Below, one piece after another: positions 32,941 through 45,246 of a stretch of DNA of 64,000 bases (position 1 is its first letter; the number at the start of each line of letters is the position of its first letter). Below the pieces are notes generated by a model. The model was given only the letters and a program-made list of their open reading frames with translations. It was not told the origin of the DNA and did no database searches. The position numbers and the translations under genes were made by a program. Source of the DNA: Saksenaea vasiformis B4078 (lineage: Eukaryota; Mucoromycota; Mucoromycetes; Mucorales; Saksenaeaceae); contig JNDT01002033.1 of NCBI GenBank assembly GCA_000697055.1, positions 1 through 64,000 of the forward strand. Direction: 5' to 3'.

Positions 32941-35900
32941 TCTATTGAATCCTAACGCGAATGCAATAACACACAAATATTCGCCCTAATTTTACCACCT
33001 TTTAGTGCAAATTATTATTTGCAGCTAACGACAAAGAACGCAAGATTGACACAGAACTATGTGTCTCTCCGTTGACGCCCAAAAAAATAAACAAAATTCT
33101 AGATGCACAAATAGCGCTCACATAGTCATGTCATGTATGCTTGCATTGCTGAACAATACTGCTGACGCCGTTAAAGGAGATTTACCGATGAGAATTCTAG
33201 AAAGACTTCCCAGTGTTTTGTTACAGATCACTGTGAGCAATATTGAAAGATTGCTAGTTAAACTTGACCATGTGAAGAGACTATTTGCAAGTATGCTTAT
33301 GTTCATGTTAGGGTTGATATTGAGTCTCCATAACCTACTAGCGATAATGTTATGGAGCTTATTTCTTTAGCCATAGCTTGATCGTGTTCTTTCGCAGAGC
33401 GCACCTAACTACTGCTGTTGGCGTAAATGCATTGAGGTTTTATCACGCATGCTTATTTGGAAAATAGCATAACCCGCGCTTGCTCTGTCCATCTTTGATC
33501 GTAGGTGGTACTGTTAACCTTATTCTTTTTTCTCTACTACCGACCAAAGAGAATTAACGATACTGCTAATGAAACAATTACCCTACTTTCTTCACCATCC
33601 CCATCCCCATCTCGGACTGTGCTGATTCTTTTTTTCTTTTTCTGTTACCATTATGTAAAGGACGGTAAGTTCGATCTTGGCAGTGACTCCGGATATGATC
33701 ACTATGGGAAAAATTGACCGATAAATGCAGAGAAATGCAAACAGCTACGAGAAATACCGATTCTAAGCACTTTTCCCGCAATTATCTGCCATCGCAACGG
33801 GAAAATACTTAGAAATCGTAGAAATACGGAGTCCACCGCAATGTTTATCCTTGATAAGTGAGCTATACAAGTGGGAGACTTTGTACAATCTCCAGTTTTA
33901 AGAAATTCCATTTCCTCGTAGACTGCAGTACGCCCACTGATCAAGATAACAGGAAATTGCAGAGAAATGAAGAGAAATACGCAGGAACACCAAGGGATGA
34001 CGTGGAAATACCGATACACAACGGTTAAATCTTTAAGAAATACGTTAATGTAGGTAAATACTGATTTTTTTCACCACGGGAAAAGCGTCTGAAATCGGTA
34101 TTAACCAGTATTTTCCTAATTGGTTTTTCCCATAGTGCGATGGGAGCTTCTCTCGATATTATGGGAAATGGGGTTCGGTTGACTTAGCCTCTTTCCACAT
34201 GATGGAACCTCTTTTCGCATTTTGCGCCGATGGCATGTCTTCCTCGCGCTTCATCTACAACATGCATATATATGCCTTCTCGTATCAGGCCTTACTGCAG
34301 CAGATAGTGGATGTAAAATCTCCGACAGTCCGAGCGGTATCTTATCTAACGACATCTTATCCAGTAGTTCATTTCCGCAGAAGTGGAATGTGCGTTTTGC
34401 AATTCAAACATGGTGCGATGCAGTAAAACCGCTGCCATATGTTGCGGTATGGGTGCCACAGGCTGAACTGAGACCCCAGGATAACTGATCCCCCACGCTG
34501 GGACGCAATTGGTGGTCCTTAGTTGCTGCGGCGGGAGTCTCGGCTGCTTCTTACACTTCTTTGTCCGCATGGTCGGAAAATAGTGGTCATTTCTCATAGT
34601 ATCGTCTATTCACGGTTTATGGGATATATCACCTTAGTGAACAATAGATAACGCACTGACCTTGATGTGTAGTCCATTAGGGGAAGATACAGAAACCAGG
34701 AGATCTGACTAACTTTAAAATCAGCATAGAAAGAGCTGTGTCCCCTTCTTGTGATAAATCGAGTCGCGTTCTCATGTTTCTCGGTTGGATTCGCTCCACA
34801 GCGCTAGACTATAGATAACAGAAATAAGTGAACACACGTTCCAGCTTTCTTTCCATGATTTTCCCGCTTGATAATCGGATTGGGCAGCAGGCATGATCTG
34901 GAGATTGTTCCTGCCCTGCCCGTTTTTCCTTTCCTTCAAACTCCTTCCAACAAGCCTGTCCACGTTCTTCCCGGCTACTACAAATAGCGCAAATCTTGTC
35001 AATCTGTCTTCTATGAACTTTCCTGATTCATTGTGTGTAAAACGGTTGCGAAGCTTCCATTACGCTATTCCTGGACTGCCCAAGTCGCATCGCCTGTTCT
35101 TCAATTATGTTCAGCTCTTGTCCACCGAGCGTTTTTTCTTGACACAAACCCGGCTTCTTTTCCTTATCCGTTATGATTATTGGGTTGGTCCAACATAAAC
35201 AAACTTGTACAATCTTCGTTTAAGGCCTCACAAGGAGGGTGTATCGCCTTTGAGTCACTACAACAAATAGCTTATTCTTTTGTATTCGTTGTCTTGCATA
35301 CCAACACGAAAAGGATCTAGAAGAGCTTCTACTAAGTGCATTGTCCCCTGACGTAGGAAACATGTTTGTATCGAGTCCTTCAGTGACAACTGAATCATGA
35401 CAGACTCCTTTGGAATTGCTGTTACTTTCGGAAAAAAGGAATTTTCTCATTGCTGTTAATGGCTGAGACATTTATCGAACGGCGTTGTAATAATTCAGGT
35501 ACCGGAATCCAATTTCCCGACTTCAGATTCCATTGTTTCAAACCGTCTTTCTTTCCCAGAAAGCCAAAAGAAATTGAAGAACTAGTTCACATGTTTCTTA
35601 CCTGCCAAGTCCCAAGAAGAGATGGATCAGAATACAAGGAAAGTATTGTCATGTTTACTATTCCTCTCTCAGTATCATTTGTTGGACACGGCACCCAGCT
35701 TCAACACATGACCTTACACGATCTGTGCTCGGGCCAGCTGATTCGTAGATCGGCCCTGATAGCATTGTTCCACTAGCTTACAAAACATAGCAGGTGCTTA
35801 CGGCTTATGAGACGTTGCTCTCCTTAAGCTCTGTACAATTACTGTTGTTGTTACTCGATATGATCTAGCCTTATCTCAATTTTGACGTTATTAATTCACA

Positions 35901-36903
35901 CTGTTATAGAAATTGTAACTTAGCTATCAATTTCTGTCGCGTTTGACGTGAGTCTTCGTAATAAGGCATTAAGGAGACATTTAACTTTCGCCATGGGCGC
36001 AGTTACGTTGAAGACCGTGAGAGCGATTTTATCTCACACCACCTCGGGCTTATGCATTCTGCATTAGAAAAAGGGTACTTGTAGTACTTGACATACACGG
36101 AAAAAAAAAGAGAAAAATGGATTCATGTAAAGTTGCAAAACGTGGGCTGTACAGAGGAGATTCAAAATTGACCAGATTAAGAATGCATTCTTTCTCTGAT
36201 TTCTCAGCCGCCGGCAAAGAGCTTACTGTCGGTCTGTGTTAACTGCATTTCCCGTTTTCCCGTAGGTTCTGCAACGTGAAACCAAAATGGGGTTCATGTG
36301 AAATAAACGCGCCATATAGCGTCTGTGTGCACTATCCCGGATCTCCCGTTCATAATCTATGCAGCCTACATCAGTATTATCAGTAGGCACTTCGATCTGT
36401 ACATTAGATCAGGAATTACGACACTCTAAGCTGTCATGGTACAGAAGAACTGGACCGAGGACCGATCATTTAGGATAATCGGATGTAACATGTTTCAGTA
36501 GGGTCATTATGCGCAGCGGAACGAGTTGAATGTTCTTCAAATGGACAAAAGTTTAAAATTTCCTTTTTTTACTTTTTTTTCTATTTTTCCATTTTTCCAT
36601 TTCCATCTTGTTATCTTATTTTAAACTTTTGATCTGACCTCGCCACAAGAAACCCCGCACATGACTACGTATATAAAGGCCCAGGCCACTTGTTGCTCCA
36701 CAATAGTATCTCCTCACCAAGCTGGCGAAACGCTTGTCTAAAATCTCCTTGATCGTAACAAACCGAATGGTGATTCGTATTTCTCCAAAAGAACCGCCAT
36801 AGCTTCGATTTTCAAAATCATTAGAGGTACTAGTAACTGCTCTTATCTGCGAATAGAAGGTTAATGGAAACTTTACGTTATAGATAAACACTGATAGAGA
36901 AAA
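32941..36903. other. Gene-poor region
   Basis: About 4 kb without a supported gene. It contains the inverted-repeat element at 33700-34137. Frames at 33059-33370, 34893-35198 and 35450-35776 have no recognisable motif or splice structure. The last few hundred bases should hold the promoter of the Mg2+ ATPase at 36904. Confidence 0.45.
33700..34137. mobile_element. MITE-like element with CACTATGGG ends
   Basis: A 438-bp element begins CACTATGGGAAAAATTG and ends (reverse complement) CACTATGGGAAAAACC. The interior repeats GAGAAATGCA, GAGAAATAC and GGAAATACCG-like words and has no open frame. Its end sequence is shared with the shorter element at 40445-40585. No clear target-site duplication is seen. 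Confidence 0.7.
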
Positions 36904-39900
36904 ATGACAACCGATTTGAACAAAAAAGTGCTCGAGACGAAGAAGGCTGCAGCTGCGATCTATGGTGGGGACCCTCACTACGCCGAATGTGAGTTGCTAT
37001 TCTCAATACCTTCACAGTATATATATATATATATATGGCTGACTTTTTTAAATGATGTAGCTGCTGCTGTTGTCGATATTCCGTTCGATCCAGAGAAAAA
37101 GCCTAGTTCATCGAAGTGGAAAAAAATTAGAAATGCCATTTCAGGGATTTTCTTGGGAAAGACGGCGAATCTGAGTGAACATAACGAAGAAGAGCAACGT
37201 CTGTCCAGCAGATTGCGCTTGCTATCCTCCTTCACGGACGAAGAGGTCCTCAGATCGTTGGGATCTAGTATCGATGGCCTCTCCGATACTCAGGCTACTC
37301 AGCTTCTGGCCGATCATGGGAAGAACGTGCTACCCAGCAGCAAATCGAAGCCATGGTACCAGGTTGTGGCGCTTGCTTTTATTCACCCTTTCAACATTCT
37401 ATTGCTTTTGCTTGGTGTTCTTGCTATGGCAGTTGGTCAGGATGAGACCACACTTATATTTCTGTGCTGCATGGTTGCCTTGTCTGCTTGTCTGCGTTCT
37501 TTTCAGGGTAACTGTTGTCTTTTTTTTTTTATCATGGAGTCTAATGCATTATTGCAGAAATCAAATCGCAAAGAACGTTCAACTCGATGCGAGATTTGGT
37601 CGAGCCTCTTACTCGTGTACTGCGCTCAGACAAAGCCGGTGTCAGCCGTGAGGTTGAGATCCCTATAGCCGACGTTGTACCTGGTGATATTCTGAGCCTT
37701 CGCGCTGGCGATATCTTCCCTGGCGATGTCCGAGTTCTCATAAGCAAGGATCTGTTCGTATCACAGTCATCACTGACTGGAGAATTTCTTCCAGTGGAGA
37801 AAACTGCAGACGCAAATGGAGCACTTTCCATTTTTGATCTAAGCAATGTCTGCTTTATGTCTACCAGTGTCGTATCTGGACGTGGAACGGCTGTGGTTGT
37901 CGGTACTGCCAACGAAACCTATATTAGCACGATCTCGGCGTCCTTAAACTCCAACGATATCCAATCGACGAATTCGTTTGACATTGGTGTCAAGAAAGTT
38001 GCCTACCTGCTTCTCGGCTTTGGATGTGTGATGGTTCCGATTGTCATAGTCATCAACGGTCTGACAACCCACGATTTTTATGCAGCCGCTTTCTTCGGTA
38101 TCTCCGTTCTTGTTGGTCTGACACCCGAAATGCTTCCAATGATTCTCAACGCCAATCTTGCCTTTGGTGCGTCTGAAATGACAAAACACAAGACGATCGT
38201 TCGAAGACTCGACGCTGTTCAGACAATGGGAGCTGTGGACCTTATGTAAGTCTTCTGATTAGGTGGATGGATAATAGTACTAAACGTCTTTTGTGTCCAA
38301 CAGCTGCAGTGACAAGACCGGCACGTTGACGCAGGACAATGTTGTGCTCACACATCATTTAGACTCTTCTATGATCGCTAACGATGAAGTGCTTAAGGAA
38401 GCTTTGATGAATTCGTACTTCTCAACCGGATTGAAGAATATCATGGATACTGCCACGGTAAAAGCTGCTGAAGAGCGAAATATGATCGAGAGTGTCAAGG
38501 ACAAGTTCGTCATGATTGACGAACTTCCATTCGACTTCGTACGACGGCGAATGTCAGTTGTGGTCAGAACATCTGGTGAGAAATACCGGCTAATTTGTAA
38601 GGGCGCTGTTGAAGAAGTACTGGAGATCTGTACTCTAGTACGGGAATACAAGGACAACTCCAATCAAGAAGTCCCTATGACTGCCGAGTACAAATCCCGT
38701 CTCCTTGCAGACTGTGCCAGGCTCAATGAAGAAGGTCTTCGTGTCCTTGCCGTCGCTTCCCGTGTTGTTTTCCCTGTCGGACTTGAAGACGGTGCCCATG
38801 TGTTTGATGTTCAAAGAGACGAGAATGATTTGGTCTTCCATGGATATCTCACTTTCCTTGATCCACCAAAAGAGGACTGTGCTGAAGCTATTGCCGATTT
38901 CGCCAAGTACCACGTCGATATTAAGGTTCTTACTGGCGACAATCTTACCGTTACACGCAAGGTCTGTAAGGACGTCGGTATTCCTGCTGTATCCTGTGTA
39001 ACTGGCCCTGAACTGGAGGAAGCAACCGAGGAGGAATTTGATGATCTCGTACAACGTTGCACAATCTTCGCCAAACTGACGCCAATTCAAAAATTCAATA
39101 TCGTCGTCTCACTCAAGCGTCGAGGACATACGGTTGGTTTCCTAGGCGATGGTATCAATGATGCACTTGCATTAAGAGGAAGCGACTGTGGTATCAGCGT
39201 GGATACAGCAACTCCTCTAGCAAAAGACGCAGCGGATATTATTCTATTGGAGAAAAGCCTTAATGTGATCACCAAAGCAGTTATCCGTGGACGGATAACC
39301 CATGCGAATACCATCAAATATATCAAAATGGCAGCGTCCTCCAACTTCGGGAACGTATTTTCTGTTCTAATTGCGAGCGCTTGGCTTCCATTCCAACCAA
39401 TGATGGGCAACCAAATCCTGACTCAAAACTTACTGTAAGTACCATGGCAGCAGCCTTGGTCAGCAGATCACTCATTACTTCTATATACTCTAGGTATGAT
39501 ATCTCTCAGATTGCTATACCTTGGGACAAAGTTGACAAGGAATACCTGGAGCACCCGCATCAGTGGTCGGCTAAATCTGTTTTTAAATTTATGATGTTTT
39601 TGGGACCTGTCTCTAGCGTTTTCGACATTTTAACGTTCCTGATCGAGTGGTTCTTCTTCAAGTGGCAGACTCCTGGTGATGACAGCACTGATGCTTCCCA
39701 CTTCCAAACAGGCTGGTTTTACGAGGGACTCCTCACTCAGACCCTTATTGTCCACATGATAAGAACGCAGAAGATTCCCTTCTTTCAACGCAATCCGTCT
39801 TGGCAACTTGCTCTGGGTACTGTCCTCGTCATGGCCGTCGGAATTATCATACCGTTCACGCCGCTTGGCACTGATATCCTAGGAATGACGCCTCAGCCTG

Positions 39901-40001
39901 GGCTCTACTTTCCGTTTTTGATACTAGCCTTGGTTGGTTACTTCTGTATGACTCAGATCATGAAGAAATTTTATATCTGGTTATGGAAAGAATGGTTGTA
40001 G
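36904..40001 (+). CDS. Mg2+-translocating P-type ATPase, MgtA type (P3B)
   Basis: A predicted Mg2+ importer whose closest remembered relatives are bacterial MgtA/MgtB. Five exons join in frame to about 950 aa, with introns of about 50-75 nt near 36.99, 37.51, 38.25 and 39.44 kb. Motifs in order are the actuator SLTGEFLPVEK and TM4 VGLTPEMLPMI, characteristic of MgtA. Next comes phosphorylation site CSDKTGTLT, rebuilt across an intron. Nucleotide-domain TGDN and hinge GDGINDA follow, then SSNFGNVFSVLIASA and QNLLYDISQIAIPWDKVD. The C-terminal membrane part (GPVSSVFDILTF, TQTLIVHMIRTQKIPF) follows the bacterial protein closely. The short N-terminal cytosolic part with SKWKKIRNAI is basic. Introns make contamination unlikely. 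Membrane location (plasma or vacuolar) is unknown. Confidence 0.92.
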
Positions 40002-40444
40002 ACAGGTGTGTCATTATCTTATATCCTATAAGATGCTTTGTCGATACTAAATAAAAAAAATATTATCACGGAGAAAATGGATTAGTACATTCAGAGTGGT
40101 TCCTTGCTTGAGCACATTCTAAAAAATTGTTGCTGTTGACGAAGAACTGTTCATTATCAGAGCAATAAAATTTTGTACTCGATTCCTAATGAATGGAGCT
40201 CCTGGAAAACCAAATCTGGTAATGCATCCAGCTCAGACGACGAGTTAGAACTAGACTTCCTCATCTATTATTGTTGCAAACACTTAAGTGGCTTCTGCTG
40301 CTGCGTGAAAATCGGGTATTCACGTTCATGCGGCCTAACAGCGGGTCAAATGATATTAAAAGATTATGAAAGCGTTTGTGAAAAAGAGAAAGGATCGTGT
40401 CATCATCGTATTCTTGGGGAGGAGCGTAGGTAATCTCTTTTAGA

Positions 40445-40585
40445 CACTATGGAAAATGGGTTCCTGATTGACTACTTTTCCTTAAGAGAAAAATAGCCCA
40501 TCAGGGTCCCGTACTACCTCAGTTCTCGATAGACTATTTCTTTGTTAAGGAAAAATAGTCAAGCAGGAACCCATTTTCCATAGTG
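40445..40585. mobile_element. Short MITE-like element with CACTATGG ends
   Basis: A 141-bp element with near-perfect inverted ends of about 45 bp. CACTATGGAAAATGGGTTCC sits at the left and its inverse GGAACCCATTTTCCATAGTG at the right, followed inward by GACTA/TAGTC and TTCCTTAA/TTAAGGAA. It is flanked by AGA on both sides, a possible 3-bp target-site duplication. There is no coding capacity. The terminal octamer equals that of the 33700-34137 element. Confidence 0.8.
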
Positions 40586-41036
40586 AGATTTCATTGAGAA
40601 GAATATTACTGCCGTTTTAACAGAAAAATTAGAGCATTTATTGTAGAACATTGTAAGTCTCAAGGTTTCTCATAACACTGTTTATAACACCATCGCAACT
40701 CAGTGTGACCTATCCGCCAACCAGGCACAGTTCCAGCTTGCGGAAAGAAATAGCGAGGACGTCACTGATCAAGGATCATATTTCTCAAGCTCTCACTAAT
40801 ATGTACACACTTCTTTATCATGTTACGTAGACCAGGGTCCCGATAACTTACTTGGCCAAAAGTAGGCTGATGATGGACGTCCATGAGTGTGTTGCGGGTG
40901 TACGAAGTCAATTCCTTTTGAAATGACGGTGCACGTGCGTAAGGCACACGGACATTTAATTGTGACCAGTTTTGTGTTTTCGACACGCTTCAAGCAAAAA
41001 GAGCGGAACGTCATCTTTCTTTGACCCGAGAATACC
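40586..41036 (+). promoter_or_regulatory. Upstream region of CCT4
   Basis: A CACGTG lies at 40932-40937, about 100 bp before the CCT4 ATG. No coding feature is supported. A frame at 40173-40433, between the ATPase and the MITE, contains SSSDDELELD but no known motif. Confidence 0.35.
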
Positions 41037-43193
41037 ATGACCGAAGTAGCAGCACCAGTAAAGGCCAATAACAGAAGCTTCCAGGACAAAGAAAAGCCTA
41101 TGGAAGTTCGCATGAGCAACATCGTGGCTGCCAAAGGTACGCAAGGAGATCGTCTATCCGCATCGTCTCGACGATCTCGTTTCTGAGTGACCTGTCATAG
41201 GTCCTGAGAATGAGAACGAGTAAAATGTCGCGGCTTTGCTATCGGCATGTTTACTTAAAACAATACCATCTTTTCTGTAGCCGTCGGTGACGCGATTCGA
41301 ACATCCTTGGGTCCCAGGGGCATGGATAAAATGGTACAGTAACCTGTCACTGAAGCGGCCACCTAATCTGACGTCGAATAGATCCAAACGGGCTCGGGTG
41401 AAGTTGTCATTACAAATGATGGTGCAACTATCTTGAAACATATGGCCGTGATGCACCCCGCAGCTAAAATGGTAAGTCAGAAAAGAGTTTCCGGAAGGTT
41501 CTCGTGCCTCGTTAACGTGTCAAAATAAATAGTTGGTTGATCTCTCTGCGGCTCAAGACGTTGAAGCTGGTGATGGTACCACATCGGTTGTGGTTCTATG
41601 CAGTTCTCTTCTCTCTGCTGCCGAAAAAATGCTCAACAAGGGTAAAGAATATATAGTAGCGTGATGACGTTTTTATCAACCATCCTCGTTCGCAGGTATC
41701 CATCCTACTACCATTGCCGAATCCTTCCAGAGCGCTGCACAAAAGGCTGTGGAATTCTTAACGGAGATGGCAACACCTGTGGATTTGTCGGATCGTGAAT
41801 CGTTGCTGAGAGCCGCATCGACTTCGTTGAATTCAAAGGTACAAAACACGGTTTCCTTTCGGTCGATATGTAACGGTTGTGGTCTTGTCACAGATTGTTT
41901 CTCAATATTCAACGTTGCTTGCACCAATTGCTGTCGATGCTGTCGTCCGAGTGATCGACCCCAACGTTGCAGATAATGTGAATCTGAATGATGTGCGTGT
42001 TGTCAAAAAGGTCGGAGGCACAATTGATGATACCGAGCTTGTCGATGGTTTAATTTTGCATCAAAACGTCGTTAAAACTGCTGGTGGCCCTACACGTATG
42101 GAGAAGGCAAAGATTGGTCTTGTTCAGTTCCAATTGTCGCCTCCTAAGCCCGATGTAAGTTGTCGGCATTGCACGGCACAGACCACTCACTATCTTCTTA
42201 GATGGAGAACCAAATTGTTGTGAACGATTACCGACAAATGGATAAGATTCTGAAGGAAGAGCGTCAGTATCTTTTGAATATGTGTAAAAAAATCAAGAAA
42301 TCAGGATGCAATGTGCTCTTGATTCAAAAATCCATTTTGCGCGATGCTGTCAATGAGCTGTCCCTACATTTCTTGTCCAAGCTTAAGATTATGGTTGTGA
42401 AGGACATCGAACGTGACGAAATTGAATTCATTGCCAAGGTGAGTATCCCTCGTGAAAAGAAACAATGTCTGATGGTAAATTAAGTCCCTCGGCTGCAAAC
42501 CCGTGGCGGATGTTGAGTCATTTACGGATGACAAGCTTGGCTATGCGGATTTGGTGGAGGAAGTCGAATCAGCGGGGTCTCGCATTGTCAAGGTGACAGG
42601 CATGAAGAACGCAGGCAAGACAGTCTCTGTTGTCTGTCGCGGTGCGAACTCGCTGGTGTTGGAGGAATCCCATCGTTCACTTCACGACGCTCTTTGCGTA
42701 GTTCGATGTCTGGTTAAGAAGAAGTAAGAGAAAAAGTGGAGAACGGTGGTAGAAAACTGACTTGATTTAGGGCATTAATTGCTGGTGGAGGAGCACCCGA
42801 AATCGAGGTATCGCAGAAATTGATGGAACACGCCAAGACACTTCGGGGTATGGAGCAGTACTGTTTCCAGGCCTTTGCAGAAGCACTTGAAGTTATTCCT
42901 ACTACGTTGGCCGAAAATGCTGGATTGAATCCCATTTCCATTGTGACAGAGCTGAGAAACAAACACGCTCTTGGCGAGAAGACAGCAGGCATCAACGTCA
43001 AGAAGGGGACTATTACCAACATCTTGGAAGAAAATGTCATCCAGCCTTTACTCGTGAGCACAAGCGCTATTGAGCTGGCAGCAGAAACAGTCAAGATGAT
43101 TTTGAAGATTGATGACCTGGTAAGTTTTGATCATAAAAAATGAAAGGCGTACATCCATGCTAAACACCTTCACCACAGGTCCAAAGTCGATAA
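41037..43193 (+). CDS. CCT4: T-complex protein 1 subunit delta (CCT4)
   Basis: A second CCT/TRiC chaperonin subunit. The start is [21 protein letters not shown]. Splicing gives [64 protein letters not shown] (catalytic GDGTT), [11 protein letters not shown] and a delta-type apical domain. [15 protein letters not shown] follows, and the end is LKIDDLVQSR. Nine short introns are inferred, each with a consistent phase. The last one (43121-43178) places only V-Q-S-R and the stop in the final exon, matching the conserved delta C-terminus. No defects are seen. A dispersed repeat begins a few bases after the stop. Confidence 0.96.
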
Positions 43194-43195
43194 AA

Positions 43196-43770
43196 AAAAC
43201 ATAGCATAGAGAGACCTATAAAGACATAATACTTGATTTTGGATGATCGTTTGCATCAAATAAATATTACGTTGCGTTCAAGTCGAACAGATTTAACGCT
43301 GCAAAGTGATGCGTCTTTGCGCTGAGAAATAGTTCCTTTTGCATTAATCCAAGGAACACTCCGGATCTGGATGACCTGAGCCTTACTTTGAAGTATTCAT
43401 TCCTTGAGCGGTGGTTTTTCGGCATCCTTTCAGAAGCCGTTAGTACAAGTTCCACTCGAAATGATTCGTATTGAAAAGCACGCATGAATTCGCTTTCTTT
43501 CTTTGCATTTGTCCTCCCAAGAACGTCCCGGTAAGGATAGCGATTTTTTATCACATACACAGGCTCATTCATGTCTTTATATCTATCACTTAGCCTAAAT
43601 GATCTCTGTTTCGAACCGTTCTGGCTGTGGTGTAGACCCTTGTTCACCACTAGATAAGTAAATGATGTCGCCAATTCCTATACTCATGATCGCATAAAAA
43701 AATCCTCTGTTAGGGAAAATTGACCCTTCACGGACTCATAATTCACTTAGAGTAACATAAACAACAAAAC
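43196..43770 (-). repeat. LFDLNAT-family repeat, copy C (intact frame)
   Basis: A dispersed repeat, oriented minus, convergent with CCT4. Its outer end (GTTACTCTAAGTGAATTATG at about 43,730-43,760 on the minus strand) resembles the terminal repeat of the small elements at 7.1 and 29.1 kb. It encloses an uninterrupted 135-codon frame at 43267-43674 starting MATSFTYLVVNKGLHHSQNG. Internal motifs are FMRAFQYESF and ASERMPKNHRSRNEYFKVRL, and the end is KTHHFAALNLFDLNAT. The frame is shared, with stops or breaks, by copies A (9.4 kb) and B (29.5 kb). No known domain is recognised. It could be a relic gene carried by a transposon. Confidence 0.7.
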
Positions 43771-43904
43771 CAAACCCAAAAATCATCTATGGAAAACGCA
43801 TGTTCATGCTCGCTGGTTGCGGCGGTGTTTTAAATATACAGTCCTTTTGACTTCGATACTTTGAAAAGCACACGCGTACCCTCCATTTCCTTTTTGTGTT
43901 GATC

Positions 43905-44952
43905 ATGGTGAGAAAGAGGAGAAGGAGACTAAGTGTTTGGCATAACGTTTAGTAATTCCAAATAACTACTCTAGGACTACGGAGAATCTTTCCCTTCTGC
44001 GCCCGTACGATATGCATTCGATGATGGAGATAGTGAGGACGAATGCCAAGATACCTCACTGACAACAACGGTTCGAGTGGCATTATCACAGGAGATCGCC
44101 CTTCCTGACAAAGTTACACTTGTTCTTGGCCTAGTGGGACCAGGAAGCGTGTTTTTGTATTCGAATGCAGAACAAAGTACGATCATCGGTCACGTCATTT
44201 CCAAAGTAAGCTCAAGCGTCTGTCTGCCATCACTTACTAACAGCGGCATAAAGGAAGGCGAGCATGGAGCTGAGAAAGAAGAGGCGCCGATTATGCAAAG
44301 TGCCTCATCTGCTGTGGTATATATTCCCTTTTCTAAGACAATTCCCCAAGAGGACGCGACAAGTTATGCGAGAGCTATTTTGGGAGCATTATCTCCATCG
44401 CTGGAAAGGTCAATGGGAGAAATAAGGTGGCAGGCATATTAACATGATGGGTTAGGGTAATTGTGCTGGACTATTTTACTGCTCCAGAATACATCTCCAA
44501 TACCTGGGGTGAAGATTTGCAACCACCTTTTCTCAGAGTTCTGCAAACCTCTAGCACATCACCTGTAAGAGATTGTTCCCTCTTTCTTTTTCAGACTAAT
44601 CTTCCCCCGGTTGTTTTTACTAGATCCAACAACTCACTCGTCTGGAACCACCCAATCTGGTCAAAGGCATCTCTGCAGCCCTGCTCACTTATGTAAGCAT
44701 GTACAAAGAAAAAAGAAAGGAAGCTAAATCGTTCCCACCCATTAGTGTGAAATCCACAACCTTCCTTGCATAACATTACTCAGTCTTCAAGAATCCATGC
44801 TGGGCAAGCTGTTGGTGACAACTGAGACGCTCGATGCTTATACCCAAGGACTGAAAACACTTGGTTATACATTGAACTACGATGAGGCCAAAATGAACCA
44901 AGCTTGTAGGAACGGACGTGTCGATGAACACCATCACCGGCTCTATTTGTGA
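43905..44952 (+). CDS. PSMG1: Proteasome assembly chaperone 1 (PAC1/PSMG1)
   Basis: PAC1 with PAC2 scaffolds assembly of the 20S proteasome alpha ring. The ATG at 43905-43907 is followed at once by GTGAGAAAG, so the start codon is its own coding exon. The next exon begins DYGESFPSAPVRYAFDD. The family signature lies in the second half: VIVLDYFTAPEY, LQPPFLRVLQTSS, LEPPNLVKGISAALLTYCEIHNLPCITLLSLQESM, LVTTETLDAY. It matches the PSMG1 pattern of PPFLRxLxT, then LExPNxVxxxxAAxLxYCxxxxxP. Five exons are needed, and each join keeps phase. The stop is at 44950-44952. Confidence 0.82.
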
Positions 44953-45066
44953 AAATTTTTTACATCATAATAAAAGAAGTCTTTTAAGTCTTTGTATTTG
45001 TATAGGATGATGGGAAAGTGTGTGCGTGTTGCTTTTTGTTGATGAACACCGTGTCATGGGAGAAAT

Positions 45067-45246
45067 CTAGACGGCCAACAGCTCGCCAAAGTTGCGCAGA
45101 AAGACGATCGCGCCGGCAAAGACGGAAAGGGACAAAGCGATGTTGAGATTGCCCTGGCGTTTTTCGGGCGAGAAGAGTTCAGACTTGACGGACTCGACAA
45201 AGCCTTGGGGCTTCTGTTCTTGCTGCAACTGACGTGGATCGAACAT
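45067..45246 (-). CDS. Tom6-like small mitochondrial outer-membrane protein
   Basis: A 59-aa intronless protein starting MFDPRQLQQEQKPQGF. A hydrophilic N-terminus (SVKSELFSPEKRQGN) is followed by one C-terminal hydrophobic segment, LNIALSLSVFAGAIVFLRNF, ending GELLAV. The layout, with a short cytosolic SPE/SPEK motif, one tail-anchor helix and a closing G(E/D)xL, resembles fungal Tom6, which stabilises the TOM import channel. An in-frame extension upstream exists, but its residues look non-coding. It could also be another small tail-anchored subunit. Confidence 0.55.
   Translation of the reverse strand: MFDPRQLQQEQKPQGFVESVKSELFSPEKRQGNLNIALSLSVFAGAIVFLRNFGELLAV

Noticed and set aside
36616..36978. 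120-codon minus-strand frame overlapping the Mg2+ ATPase start
   Set aside because: Overlaps the first ATPase exon in antisense; composition unlike protein and no family motif.
41280..41300. GATTCGAAC resembling a tRNA T-loop on the minus strand
   Set aside because: Lies in the CCT4 exon coding DAIRTSLGP; no cloverleaf around it.
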